A DNA stretch of 64,000 nt from JAWVFM01 sp963823245 (GCA_963823245.1 CAWGKQ010000008.1:62001-126000); one strand, 5' to 3'. Positions 16,911 to 25,527 are shown, counted from the stretch's first letter. A program made the numbers and translations. Notes: a model not told the origin generated them from the sequence alone.

Positions 16911-17412
16911 CGCGCCGGCGGTAAGGCCCGCCCGCGCCGGCGACGCCGAAGCCATCGCCGGGGTCTTCAACCAGGGCATCGCGGAACGCGTGGCGACGTT
17001 CGAGACGCACGATCAGGCTCCCGAGGGCGTCGCGGAGCTTCTCGAGGCGCGCCGCGTCGCGCTCGTGGCCGAGCTCGGCGGCGCCGTCGCCGGCTTCGCC
17101 TGGGTGGGCCCCTACGACGACGCGCACGAGTATTACTCCGGGGTGGGCGAGGCGACGATGTACGTCGAGCGCTCCGCTCGCCGCTCGGGGGTCGGCAGGA
17201 CGCTGCTCCGGGCGCTCGCCGACGCCGCGGGGCAGGCGGGATTCCACAAGCTCGTGGGCAAGGTCTTCACGTCGAACGAGCCGTCGCTGAAGCTCCTCCG
17301 CGCGTGCGGCTGGCGCGAGGTCGGCGTCCACCGGCGCCATGGCCGTCTCGACGGCGAGTGGAAGGACGTGATCGTCGTCGAGCTCCTCTTGGGAGCCTCC
17401 TCGGGCGAGTAG
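16900..17412 (+). CDS. GNAT N-acetyltransferase (phosphinothricin-acetyltransferase-like)
   Basis: 170 residues. Single GNAT domain: RPARAGDAEAIAGVFNQGI at the N-terminus, YVERSARRSGVGRTLLRAL as the acetyl-CoA-binding motif A (RRSGVG), and KVFTSNEPSLKLLRACGWRE near the C-terminus. The pattern (FETHDQ, later HRRHGRLDGEWKDVIVVE) is that of the PAT/YncA subgroup, which acetylates small amines or amino-acid analogues. The true substrate cannot be read from the sequence. It overlaps the channel gene and precedes nadE by 26 bases. Confidence 0.85.
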   Translation: MERDAPAVRPARAGDAEAIAGVFNQGIAERVATFETHDQAPEGVAELLEARRVALVAELGGAVAGFAWVGPYDDAHEYYSGVGEATMYVERSARRSGVGRTLLRALADAAGQAGFHKLVGKVFTSNEPSLKLLRACGWREVGVHRRHGRLDGEWKDVIVVELLLGASSGE

Positions 17413-17438
17413 AAGCGCCCGCCCTACATACTTTCGGC

Positions 17439-19190
17439 ATGGCCGAGAAGGAGCGCCTTCGCATCGCCCTCGCGCAGATGGATCCGACCGTCGGCGACGT
17501 CGAGGGCAACGCCCGGGCGGCGCTCGAGTGGATCGAGCGGGCGCGCGACGCCGGCGCGGGGCTCGTGGTGCTTCCCGAGCTCGTGATCAGCGGCTACCCC
17601 CCGGAGGACCTCCTGCTCAAGGCTCATTTCCTCGATGCGTGCCGGCAGGCCCTCGACCGCCTGGCGGCGCAGGTCGACGGGATAGTCGCGGTCGTCGGGT
17701 TCCCGGAGGGCGACCTGGCCGTGCACAACTCCGCCGCAGTGATCGCCGACCGCCTCGTGCAGGCGGTGTACCGCAAGTGCCTCCTCCCCAACTACGGGGT
17801 CTTCGACGAGCGCCGCTACTTCGAGCCCGGGGACGTGGGCGGGGTCGTGGAGCTCGGCGCCGTTCGCGTGGGCCTCACCGTATGCGAGGACATCTGGTTT
17901 CCCGGGCCGCCGGCGTCGATGGAGGCTCTGTCGGGCGCGACGCTCGTCGTGAACGCCTCAGCCTCGCCGTATCACCGCGGCAAGGGGCTCGCGAGGGAGC
18001 GCCTGGTGGCCGATCGCGCCCGCGAGACGAGCGCGGCGTTCGCGCTCTGCAACGCCGTCGGCGGCCAGGACGAGCTCGTATTCGACGGGCACTCGGTTGT
18101 CGTCTCCCCCACCGGCGAGACGCTGGCGCGCGCGGGGCAGTTCGACGAGGAGCTCCTCGTCTGCGACCTTGATCTCGAGGCGTGCGGTCCGCGTGAGGGC
18201 GGCGGGGCGCCGGTCCTCGCCTCGCTCGAGCGGCGCGAGCCCCGCGGCGCCGTCGAACGGTCACTCGCCGAACCGCTCGACGCGGTGGCGGAGGTCTACG
18301 CCGCCCTGCGGCTGGGGCTCGCCGACTACGTGCGAAAGAACGGCTTCGAGCGAGTGCTGGTCGCCGTCTCCGGAGGGATCGACTCGGCGCTCGTCGCGCT
18401 GCTCGCCGCGGATGCCCTCGGGGGCGACCGCGTGACCTGCGTGGTCATGCCCTCCCCCCACTCGAGCACCGAGACACAGGAGGACGCGCGTTCGATCGCA
18501 CGGAACCTTGGTGCGGAGCTGGTCGAGATCCCGATCGAGCCGGCGATGGCGGCCTACGAGGGCCTCCTGGTCTCGGCCGACGGGGGCTGGACGAGCGGAC
18601 CGGACGCGCGTCCCACCTCGGACCCCACCGCGCGGGGACGTGAAGCGGAGCACGCCGTGGGCCTCGCGGCCGAGAACGTGCAGGCTCGGATCCGCGGCAA
18701 CCTGATCATGGCGCTCTCCAACCGCCATGGCTGGCTCGTCCTCACGACCGGAAACAAGAGCGAGATGTCGGTCGGCTACGCGACGCTGTACGGCGACATG
18801 GCCGGCGGGTTCGCCGTCATCAAGGACGTGCCGAAGACCCTGGTCTACGACCTCGTGCGATACCGCAACGAGCTCGACGGGCGCGAGCTCGTGCCGGGCT
18901 CCGTCCTCGAGCGCGCGCCTTCGGCGGAGCTGCGGCCCGGACAGCTCGACGAGGACTCGCTGCCGCCGTACGACCTGTTGGATCGCATCCTCGAGGCCTA
19001 CGTCGAGGACGACCAGGGCCGCGAGGAGCTGATTGCCGCCGGGCTCGAGTCAGAGGCCGTCGATGACGTCCTCGCGATGGTCGATCGGGCCGAGTACAAG
19101 CGCCGCCAGGCACCGCCCGGGATCAAGATCACCCCGAAGGCCTTCGGCCGCGACCGCCGCCTGCCGATAACGAACCGCTACCGCGGCTAG
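17439..19190 (+). CDS. nadE: NAD+ synthetase, glutamine-hydrolysing
   Basis: 583 residues. Last step of NAD biosynthesis: amidation of nicotinate adenine dinucleotide with glutamine-derived ammonia. Residues 1-265 are a nitrilase-type glutaminase with the triad Glu (VVLPELVISGYPPEDLL), Lys (YRKCLLPNYGVFDERRYF) and Cys (GLTVCEDIWFPG). The synthetase domain has the P-loop SGGIDSALVAL and TTGNKSEMSVGYATLYGDMAGGF. Between AYEGLL and AENVQARIRGN lies a polar, probably disordered insert of about 25 residues that most homologues lack. The ATG at 17439 is preceded by CATACT six bases upstream, so it may be leaderless. Confidence 0.94.
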   Translation: MAEKERLRIALAQMDPTVGDVEGNARAALEWIERARDAGAGLVVLPELVISGYPPEDLLLKAHFLDACRQALDRLAAQVDGIVAVVGFPEGDLAVHNSAAVIADRLVQAVYRKCLLPNYGVFDERRYFEPGDVGGVVELGAVRVGLTVCEDIWFPGPPASMEALSGATLVVNASASPYHRGKGLARERLVADRARETSAAFALCNAVGGQDELVFDGHSVVVSPTGETLARAGQFDEELLVCDLDLEACGPREGGGAPVLASLERREPRGAVERSLAEPLDAVAEVYAALRLGLADYVRKNGFERVLVAVSGGIDSALVALLAADALGGDRVTCVVMPSPHSSTETQEDARSIARNLGAELVEIPIEPAMAAYEGLLVSADGGWTSGPDARPTSDPTARGREAEHAVGLAAENVQARIRGNLIMALSNRHGWLVLTTGNKSEMSVGYATLYGDMAGGFAVIKDVPKTLVYDLVRYRNELDGRELVPGSVLERAPSAELRPGQLDEDSLPPYDLLDRILEAYVEDDQGREELIAAGLESEAVDDVLAMVDRAEYKRRQAPPGIKITPKAFGRDRRLPITNRYRG

Positions 19191-19606
19191 GGCGGCCGCG
19201 GCTCGCGGACGGCGACCGTCATCCTGACGAGCGCGCAGAGGCGGCCCTCGTCGTCGGTGATCTCCACGTCCCAGACCCAGGTCGTCCTGCCACGGTGCCG
19301 CACCGTGGCGGCGGCGTTGACGTAGCCGTCGGATATCGGCCGCAGGAACGTGGTGCTGTTCGATTGCCCCATCGCGATCCTGCCGTCAGCTCCGACGCCA
19401 ACGGCGGTCGCGTAAGAGCAGATCGTCTCCGCGATCGTCGCGTGAACGCCGCCGTGGACGATGCCGTACGGCTGCCGCACCCGATCGCTGACGGGAACCC
19501 GGGCGCGGATCCCGTCGGGGCCCTGGTCCACGTACTCGATACCCACGAGCCCTGCGAAGCCGTCGTCCTCGGGGGAGAAGGGCGTCCCCTCGCCGTGATC
19601 GTTCAT
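19187..19606 (-). CDS. PaaI-type hot-dog thioesterase
   Basis: 139 residues. Single hot-dog domain of the PaaI/YdiI group, acting on acyl- or aryl-CoA. The signature QPYGIVHGGVHATIAETICS (residues about 45-64) holds the family HGG motif and the catalytic acid region. GQSNSTTFLRPISDGYVNA follows. The ATG at 19606 agrees with a TAGGGT box seven bases upstream. A longer frame upstream runs through that box and is not coding-like. The stop overlaps the convergent nadE stop by four bases. Confidence 0.85.
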   Translation of the reverse strand: MNDHGEGTPFSPEDDGFAGLVGIEYVDQGPDGIRARVPVSDRVRQPYGIVHGGVHATIAETICSYATAVGVGADGRIAMGQSNSTTFLRPISDGYVNAAATVRHRGRTTWVWDVEITDDEGRLCALVRMTVAVREPRPP

Positions 19607-19613
19607 GCCGGAG

Positions 19614-19619
19614 ACCCTA
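19614..19619 (-). promoter_or_regulatory. -10 box of a predicted leaderless promoter
   Basis: TAGGGT lies seven bases before the ATG at 19606. Confidence 0.45.
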
Positions 19620-20820
19620 TTTGCCCGGACTGACGCGGGACAGCAGGGCGAGAAGCGGTGGACGGAGGGCGAGGTCGACGAGGAGCCCGACGGCGACCAG
19701 AAGGCCGAACTCCCCGGCCGCATAGAGTTCCGCCCCCGCGAGGACCCCGCAGGCGGCCGCTCCCACGAGGCTAGCGGCGGCAACCGCCGGCAGAACGGTC
19801 CCCGCGGCGAGCTCAGCCGTTCCCGCGACGCCCGCCCCGAGCCGTCCCTCCCCGCGCACGACGAGCCAGTCACGCGCGCAGCGGCCCGCGCTCAGCCCGA
19901 CGATCGCGGCCAGGCCGCAGACGACGGCGCCGAGTGTCGAGCGACGAGGGCGCCGGCAACGATCCCCGCGGCGAGCGCAAGCCGGCGGGTTAGGTCGCTC
20001 GCCGCCGGCTCGGGGCTGAGCGAAACGTCGCTCGCCGGCCCCGCGGTTGCGATCCCGATCGGCTCGCGAGCGCTCGCCGCGGCCTGGGCCTTCTCCGGGA
20101 GGTCGGCGACGCCGAATGGGCGCGTCTCGACGTCCCCGGCGGGAACGGCGAGCGCCAGCGGGACCCCCACCGCGACCACGACCGTTCGCGACGAGCGGGA
20201 TCAAGGACGACGCCACGCGCCCGAGCGCCCGGCGTGCGGCGTCGCCGAGGCGGCTGCCGGGGTGCGCCGCTCGGCCGGCGGGCGCGACCCGCGCCTCGAG
20301 TCCCAGGGGCGGTGGAACGACAACGGCGGTAAGCACCAGGGCGCTCAACGCCGCGACCGCGGATCCGAGGAGCAACGAGCCCGTCGCCGGGAAGGGCGTG
20401 GCGAGGAGGGCCAGCGGCGCGAGGGCCGCGAGGGCCGCGAGGGGCACGCCGAGGCGAGCCCAACCGCCGAGCGCGTTCGCAAGGGCTTCGGTGGGCGTCG
20501 AGATGAGGCGCTCCTCGCGGTGCAGAGAGCGCAGCAGCGCCGTGAGCTCGACGGGGAGAACGAGGGCGAGGACGGCCCCCGGCGCGATGCCGAGAAGCGA
20601 AGCCTCGCCGAAGGCGGATCCCATGCGCAGCCCGACGAGGGTCGCCGCGATCGCCCCGGCGGCGGCAATCGCGGCCCCGAGCCCCCCGGCGGCGCCGCAG
20701 AGGCCTGCGAGGACGAGTGCGACCAACGGAAGCGGGAGAAGCTCCAGCTTCCAGAGTTGCTCGGTGATCGAATGGCGGGCGCCGCGTCGCGAGGTCGGCG
20801 AGCGGAGTCACACCCTCCAC
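19617..20820 (-). pseudogene. Decayed polytopic membrane protein, MMPL/RND-like
   Basis: Hydrophobic segments in three frames join into one membrane protein. The start frame (GTG 20820, EGVTPLADLATRR) shifts near 20778 to ITEQLWKLELLPLPLVALVL. This shifts again near 20185 to VGVPLALAVPAGDVETRPFG and returns near 19925 to LGAVVCGLAAIVGLSAG. The C-terminal EFGLLVAVGLLVDLALRPPL resembles the last helix of MMPL transporters, and ALANALGGWARLGVPLAAL resembles their mid-protein region, but the periplasmic loops are missing. At least three frameshifts plus the truncation relative to MMPL indicate a decayed gene. Confidence 0.55.
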
Positions 20821-20839
20821 GTTATCCGTGCCGAGTATC

Positions 20840-20845
20840 TACGCT
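20840..20845 (+). promoter_or_regulatory. -10 box of a predicted leaderless promoter
   Basis: TACGCT lies nine bases before the ATG at 20855 and would fall inside the longer alternative reading frame from GTG 20828. Confidence 0.4.
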
Positions 20846-20854
20846 TCCAGGTGG

Positions 20855-21880
20855 ATGCCTCTCTCCGCCGACCAGCAGGCGATGCTCGGACTCCTGCTCG
20901 AGCGCGGGCAGAGCTATGCGGACATCGCGGGCCTGCTCGGGATCTCGGAGGACGAGGTGCGCTCGCGTGCCCGGTCCGCCCTGGCCGAGCTCGGCGGCGC
21001 CGACCCCGACCGCAACGTTGGCCTGACCGACTACCTGCTCGGCCAGGCCGACCCGATCGGCCGCGCCGATGCGGTCCGCCACCTTCGCGACGACCCCGAC
21101 GACGCCGCGCTGGCGGAGCGGGTCGTGACTGCGCTCTCCGATCTCGCCCCGGGTGCCGAGCTGCCCAAGCTGCCCGGAGAGGCGCGGACGGCGCCCCACC
21201 TGCGTGCTCGGCGCCGCCGCCGGGCCGCGTCCCCCGAGAGCGAGGCCGAGCCGGCCGGCTCGCGCTCCTCGCTCTCCGCCCGCCAAACCCGCCTCTTCGC
21301 GCTGCTGGCGAGCGGCGCGATCATCGTCGCGGTTGTGATTGCCGCCGTCGCCGGCGCCTTCAGCGGCGGCGAGTCGAGCCCCACGACGGCCTCGGTTCCT
21401 TCCACCACCACGACGACGCCGACCGGGACCGGCGGCGAGACGACCACGACGCCGTCGGGCGACACCGGCAACCAGACGCTGACTCCGGTCCCGCTCAAGT
21501 CCGTGGGCGGAAGCCCGGGCAGCGGCCTCGCGACCTTCGGCCTCGCGGCCGCAAACACCCCCTTCCTCGACGTGCGCACGCGCGACCTGACGCCGGCGCC
21601 GAGTGGCCAGGTGTACTCGGTGTGGCTCGCGCTCGACCCGTCGAAGCGCCAGGGCTATCCGGTCGCCCCGCTCCTGCAGTCGCATGACCGCTTCAACATC
21701 CCCTCCGTCGTGCTCCCGTTCCTGCCGAAGATGAAGTCGGTCGACATCGTCGTCAGCCCCGCCAGCGTCCTTCGCAAGGAGATCAAGGCCGTGCTCGCCT
21801 CGAAGAAGCCGAAGCTGATCATTCCCGAGCCGGGCAACGTGGCCCTCAGGGGCACCATCCCGGCGAAGACCCGCGGCTAG
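20855..21880 (+). CDS. Membrane-spanning protein: sigma-region-4-like HTH plus anti-sigma-K-like external domain
   Basis: 341 residues. Residues 1-50 resemble the sigma-70 region 4 helix-turn-helix (LSADQQAMLGLLLERGQSYA, then ISEDEVRSRARSAL). A charged cytoplasmic linker follows, then one membrane helix (about residue 145, LFALLASGAIIVAVVIAAV), a Thr/Ser/Gly-rich spacer, and an external domain (LATFGLAAANTPFLDVRTRD, YSVWLALDPSKRQGYPVAPL) like that of RskA-type anti-sigma proteins. The start was moved to ATG 20855 because of the promoter box. GTG 20828 is possible. It could be a one-component membrane-bound regulator. There is no sigma gene next to it. Confidence 0.7.
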   Translation: MPLSADQQAMLGLLLERGQSYADIAGLLGISEDEVRSRARSALAELGGADPDRNVGLTDYLLGQADPIGRADAVRHLRDDPDDAALAERVVTALSDLAPGAELPKLPGEARTAPHLRARRRRRAASPESEAEPAGSRSSLSARQTRLFALLASGAIIVAVVIAAVAGAFSGGESSPTTASVPSTTTTTPTGTGGETTTTPSGDTGNQTLTPVPLKSVGGSPGSGLATFGLAAANTPFLDVRTRDLTPAPSGQVYSVWLALDPSKRQGYPVAPLLQSHDRFNIPSVVLPFLPKMKSVDIVVSPASVLRKEIKAVLASKKPKLIIPEPGNVALRGTIPAKTRG

Positions 21881-23482
21881 CCCGGAAGGAGCTTGCCGGG
21901 GTTCATGATCCCGGCCGGGTCGAGCCGGTCCTTGAGGGCGCGCAACGCCTCGATCCCGAGCGCGCCCACCTCCGCCTCCATGAACGGGGCGTGGTCGCGC
22001 CCGACGGCGTGATGATGGGTGATCGTGCCACCGGCGCCGACGATGGCCTCGCATGCCGCAACCTTCGCCTCCCGCCACTGCTCGATCTCGTCCCCGGGTC
22101 GGCGCCGGGCGATGAACGTGAAGTACAGGGAGGCGCCGTCGCGGTAGGCGTGGGAGAGATGGCACATGACGATCCCCGGGGTGCCCTGGCGCTCGAGCGC
22201 GCCCGAGATCGCACCACCGACCGCGCGATAGAGCTCGCCGAGGCGCGACCAGGTGTGGGCGGTCTCGAGGGTCTCGACGAGGTACCCGCGGTCCATCAGC
22301 TCGTCGCGCAGATATGGGCCCTCGTAGCGCCCGCGCTCCCATGATTTCCCAGGCCCGCCGCCGAGCGGCGCGAGGCCGCGGGAGCGCATGATCGTTTGCG
22401 AGACGGCCCGCCGCCGGGCAACGGCGTCACCTTCGCCCTCCCACCCGGCGATGACCATGCATCCCCTCGAGCGCCGGCGAGCCCGGAGGTACGCGCCGAG
22501 GACCGCCCGCGAAGCGCCTCCCGTACCCGAGAGCGCAAGGGAGACGCGGGTCTCGGCTTCATCGGAGAGCCGCACCACCTCCGGGAGCGCGTCATCCTGA
22601 GCCAGCGCCCGCACGGCCTCGGCGCCCTCGGGAAAGCTCGCCGCCATCCAACCCTCGTAGCGCCGGGTTCGCGGCGCGGGTCGCACCCGCACCGTGACAT
22701 CGGCGATGACCCCGAGCGTTCCCTCCGACCCGAGGATCAGCTCGCGAAGGGCGGGCCCTGCCGCGGTGTGGGGCGTGGAGATCGTGCGCAGCTCGCCCGC
22801 CGGCGCGACGAGCCGCGCCGCGGTGACGAGCGAGTCGAAGCGCCCGTAGCCGCTGGAGGCCTGGCCCGCCGAGCGGGTCGCGGCGAAGCCGCCGATGGTG
22901 GCGTACTCGAATGACTGCGGGAAATGCCCGAGGGTGAGCCCCTCTGCGGCCAGCGCCGCCTCGGCCTCGGGCCCGCGCAGGCCGGCTCCGATGGTGGCCG
23001 TGAGCGAGGTGCGATCCACCTCGAGGCCCCGCAGCCTGCGTAGGTCGAGCGAGATGACCGCACGGTTCGATCCCGCCTCGGGATCGACGCCGCCGACAAC
23101 GCTCGTTCCGCCGCCGAACGGCACTACAGCGATGCGCTCGCGCGAGCACACCTCGAGCACGCGCGCCACCTGCTCGGTGCTGCCGGGCATCACGATGACG
23201 TCGGGGGCGGCATCGAGGCGGCCCCGCCTCAGGCGGACGAGGTCGGGGTAGCCCCGACCCGCGGCACGGCGTACCCTCTGCTCGTGCGAGGCGAGCACGC
23301 TGGCGCGATTGACGGCGTCGACGAGCGCCTCCGGCACCGGGCGAGCCTCGGGCAATGCCACCGCCTCCAAGTCGACTATTCGTTCTGGTTCGCCCGGACC
23401 GAGCTCCTGCGCGAGCATGGCCTCGGCGCGTCGGGAGAGCGGTAGATGCTTCCCCTTCCTCGCCCCACCCCCACCATCTCAT
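21877..23482 (-). CDS. FAD-binding oxidase, alkyl-DHAP synthase-like, one frameshift near the N-terminus
   Basis: About 535 residues after repair. FAD_binding_4 protein: VVPFGGGTSVVGGVDPEAGS and ATIGAGLRGPEAEAALAAEG bind FAD, and the C-terminal half has GTITHHHAVGRDHAPFMEAE with the His cluster of alkyl-dihydroxyacetonephosphate synthases, then LDPAGIMNPGKLLPG. The family N-terminus MRWWGWG is read from ATG 23482 in another frame. The two join near 23440 if one G is removed. As written, translation could start only inside (TTG/ATG from 23418). Substrate unknown. Candidates are ether-lipid synthesis or 2-hydroxyacid oxidation. It follows the SRPBCC gene. Confidence 0.8.
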
Positions 23483-23508
23483 CGGCGGGGTGACCGAGCC
23501 CGCTGCCG

Positions 23509-23967
23509 TCACCCCTCCCCCACCGCCCTGTCGATGCCCTCGAGGGCATCGTCGAGGCGCCGCTTCGCCGCGCCTCGCATCATCGCCGAGCCGAGGCGCG
23601 ACAGGCCCCGCAGTCGCTCGCTGGTGGTCAGCGTGACCGCGGTGGCGCCGTTCTGGGGCTCGAGCGCGATCGCAACCTCGGCCGAGCGCATGATCCGCTC
23701 GAACGGCGTCTCCTGAACGCGCTGCTCCCACACGTAGCGCTCGCAGGAGGCCGCGCTCGTCACCTTGTAATCCGCCCGGACGCCGCGACCCTTGGCCGTT
23801 CCGAGGACGAGCGTCCACTGCGTGCGCTTCGCTCCCGGCTCACCCCGGACGTCCTCGACGCGAAGCGCGCGAGGCCACCACCGGGGCAGATGGTGAGGGT
23901 CCGAGACGAGCGCCCAAACCCGATCGCGCGGGGCGTCGATGACCCTCGTGCGCGAGACCCGAGGCAG
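23509..23967 (-). CDS. SRPBCC/polyketide-cyclase-like protein with unusual start
   Basis: 152 residues when read from CTG 23965-23967. The frame is open from the MerR stop onward with no ATG, GTG or TTG before codon 69. The START/SRPBCC pattern is clear from the first codons: RVSRTRVIDAPRDRVWALVS, then HHLPRWWPRALRVEDV, and a C-terminal helix SRLGSAMMRGAAKRRLDDAL. An AAGGG stands ten bases before the CTG. Either a non-standard CTG start is used or an indel has removed the real start. Such proteins bind hydrophobic ligands. The last gene of the rsiG-like/FHA/merR direction, it lies three bases after merR. Confidence 0.65.
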   Translation of the reverse strand: MPRVSRTRVIDAPRDRVWALVSDPHHLPRWWPRALRVEDVRGEPGAKRTQWTLVLGTAKGRGVRADYKVTSAASCERYVWEQRVQETPFERIMRSAEVAIALEPQNGATAVTLTTSERLRGLSRLGSAMMRGAAKRRLDDALEGIDRAVGEG

Positions 23968-23970
23968 GTG

Positions 23971-24729
23971 CTACTCGCCCTTCAGGCGCCGGAGGTCGCG
24001 AACCAGCAGGAGATGCTTCAGGTGCCCGCAAATCGCGGCCAGGCTCTCCAGGTTCTCGACCGCCTCCTTGCGGCGCGCCTGGCTTCGCGAGCGGAGCGCC
24101 GGGCCCACGAGCTGCTCGAGGAGCGCCGCCTCACGGTCGGCCGAGGTACGGAAGACTCTGAGGTTGCGCCCGGCGACGCCGAAGCGTGCCAGCTGCGCCG
24201 CGGCCCGCACGATCTCGAGATCGGTTTCGTCGAAGGTCATCGTCCCGTTGCGACGCTGCGGCTGGACGATCCCGTACTCGGCCAGCTCTCTCAGTAGCCC
24301 CTCGGAGATCCCCGATTGCTCGACCAGCTCCTCGTCGGTCAGGGTCTGGACGGCGGCGTCGACGGAAGCGGCGCGGCGCGCCACCGCGACGTCGGCTCCG
24401 CCGCGGCGGTCGGGGCCGGCGAAGTCGCCGGTGGCGAGCTCCTGACGAATCACCCGTAGGGGCAGGAACTCGTCGCGCTGCATCCGCAGGATCGCTCGGA
24501 GGCGCTCGACATCGGCCTGGCTGTAGAGCCGATATCCACCCGGGGTGCGCCTCGGCGCGAGCAGCTTCTGGTCCTCGAGGTAGCGGATCTTCGAGATCGA
24601 GATGTCGTCGAACTCCTGCCCGAGGATCTTCGCCACCGCGCCGATCGTCAGCGCCTTGCGGGGCCGCGACGGCGCGCCCTCGGCGCGCGATGCATCGGTG
24701 CGGGACTGACCCTGGGTCGCTACAGCCAC
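23971..24729 (-). CDS. MerR-family transcriptional regulator (FtsR/Rv1828-like)
   Basis: 252 residues. The N-terminal winged HTH (about 25-95) has LTIGAVAKILGQEFDDISIS, KIRYLEDQKLLAPRRTPGGY and RLYSQADVERLRAI. A second HTH-like or alpha-helical half follows (about 125-250) with QSGISEGLLRELAEYGIV, as in the actinobacterial MerR protein encoded next to GarA in mycobacteria (Rv1828). The second half has no Cys ligands for metal sensing. It starts one base after the FHA gene stop. The adjacency GarA-MerR is conserved and supports a role in central metabolism or division control. Confidence 0.88.
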   Translation of the reverse strand: MAVATQGQSRTDASRAEGAPSRPRKALTIGAVAKILGQEFDDISISKIRYLEDQKLLAPRRTPGGYRLYSQADVERLRAILRMQRDEFLPLRVIRQELATGDFAGPDRRGGADVAVARRAASVDAAVQTLTDEELVEQSGISEGLLRELAEYGIVQPQRRNGTMTFDETDLEIVRAAAQLARFGVAGRNLRVFRTSADREAALLEQLVGPALRSRSQARRKEAVENLESLAAICGHLKHLLLVRDLRRLKGE

Positions 24730-24730
24730 C

Positions 24731-25210
24731 TCACCGCTCCAGGTAGGAGAGCTTGTACTTGCCGATCTGGATCTCGTCGCCGTCCTCGAGCCGATGCGAC
24801 TCGATCCGGCGGCGATTCACGTAGGTGCCGTTCAGCGAGCCGAGGTCGTCGATGTAGTGGCCGTCCTCGCGGTGGACGACGAGCGCGTGGTTGCGGGAGA
24901 CGGTGACGTCGTCCAGGAAGACGGCTGCATCGGGAGTGCGACCGATGCTCATCCGTTCCTGGTCGATCGTGAAGCTCTCGCCGGATCGCCCGCCTCCGGA
25001 GCGGATGACGAGCGCGGCGCCGACGCGATCAACCTCCTCCTCGAGGTCGACCGGCTGGTACTCGCCGGTCTCATCGACCCGGTAGCTCATGGTCGTCGGC
25101 TGCTGTTCCTCGGCGCCCTCGGGCCGCCCGAGGTACGCGCCGCACTTCTGGCAGTAGTTCGCGCCCTCGGCGTTGACGAAGCCGCACTCCGGGCAGTGGA
25201 TCGACGCCAT
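24731..25210 (-). CDS. GarA/OdhI-like FHA protein with N-terminal zinc ribbon
   Basis: 159 residues. Residues 5-25 are a zinc ribbon with two CxxC pairs (CPECGFVNAEGANYCQKC). A linker with the segment SYRVDETGEYQPVD follows. The FHA domain (about 70-155) has SIGRTPDAAVFLDDVTVSRN, GSLNGTYVNRR and DEIQIGKYKLSY, nearly the GarA/OdhI sequence. GarA-type proteins bind 2-oxoglutarate dehydrogenase and glutamate dehydrogenase and are switched by Ser/Thr phosphorylation of an N-terminal Thr. Here the classical ETTSVF motif is absent, and Thr in the linker would be the candidate. It lies ten bases after the RsiG-like gene. Confidence 0.88.
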   Translation of the reverse strand: MASIHCPECGFVNAEGANYCQKCGAYLGRPEGAEEQQPTTMSYRVDETGEYQPVDLEEEVDRVGAALVIRSGGGRSGESFTIDQERMSIGRTPDAAVFLDDVTVSRNHALVVHREDGHYIDDLGSLNGTYVNRRRIESHRLEDGDEIQIGKYKLSYLER

Positions 25211-25220
25211 CGCCCCGCCC

Positions 25221-25483
25221 CTAGGCGTCCTCGCCCGGCGGCGCCTCGACCTTTCCGACGAGGATGTCGGTCAGCGTCTGAACGTCCCCGCCGGAGATCA
25301 TCGTGTCTCCGGCCTCGTGCTTCGAGCGAAGCCGGTTCACGAGCTCCGCGCGCAGGAGATCGATCTTGCCGTGGGGAAGGCGGCGTCGGTAGGAAACCTC
25401 GCGCTCCTCGAGCTTGAGCTCCTCGATCAACGACTTGAGCTCCTCGCGTTCATCGAGCCGACGTCCGGAAACGTTTCGTCCAT
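25221..25483 (-). CDS. RsiG-like small helical protein, frameshifted near its start
   Basis: About 87 residues after repair. The ATG at 25483 sits six bases after a perfect TATAAT, but its frame ends after 18 codons. The helical core (SGRRLDEREELKSLIEELKL, then LEEREVSYRRRLPHGKID, LLRAELVNRLRSKHEAGD) is one frame over, and one missing base near 25468 would join them. The core matches the c-di-GMP signature of the anti-sigma factor RsiG, E-x3-S-x2-R-x3-Q-x3-D, at four of five positions (25359-25406), with His for Gln. The TTG at 25430 is the alternative start. Binding of c-di-GMP is inferred, not shown. Confidence 0.7.
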
Positions 25484-25489
25484 GTGCCG

Positions 25490-25495
25490 ATTATA
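25490..25495 (-). promoter_or_regulatory. -10 box of a predicted leaderless promoter (TATAAT)
   Basis: A perfect TATAAT lies six bases before ATG 25483. TAGTTG 17 bases upstream, or TTGATG at 15 bases, could be the -35. Confidence 0.6.
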
Positions 25496-25512
25496 GGCGC
25501 GTCACGCCAACA

Positions 25513-25527
25513 TCAACTAGAGGTTGA
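25513..25527. promoter_or_regulatory. Inverted repeat overlapping the -35 region, possible operator
   Basis: TCAAC and GTTGA flank TAGAG. The repeat overlaps the -35 region of the rsiG-like/FHA/merR promoter, which fits autoregulation by the MerR product. No binding consensus is known to me. Confidence 0.35.
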
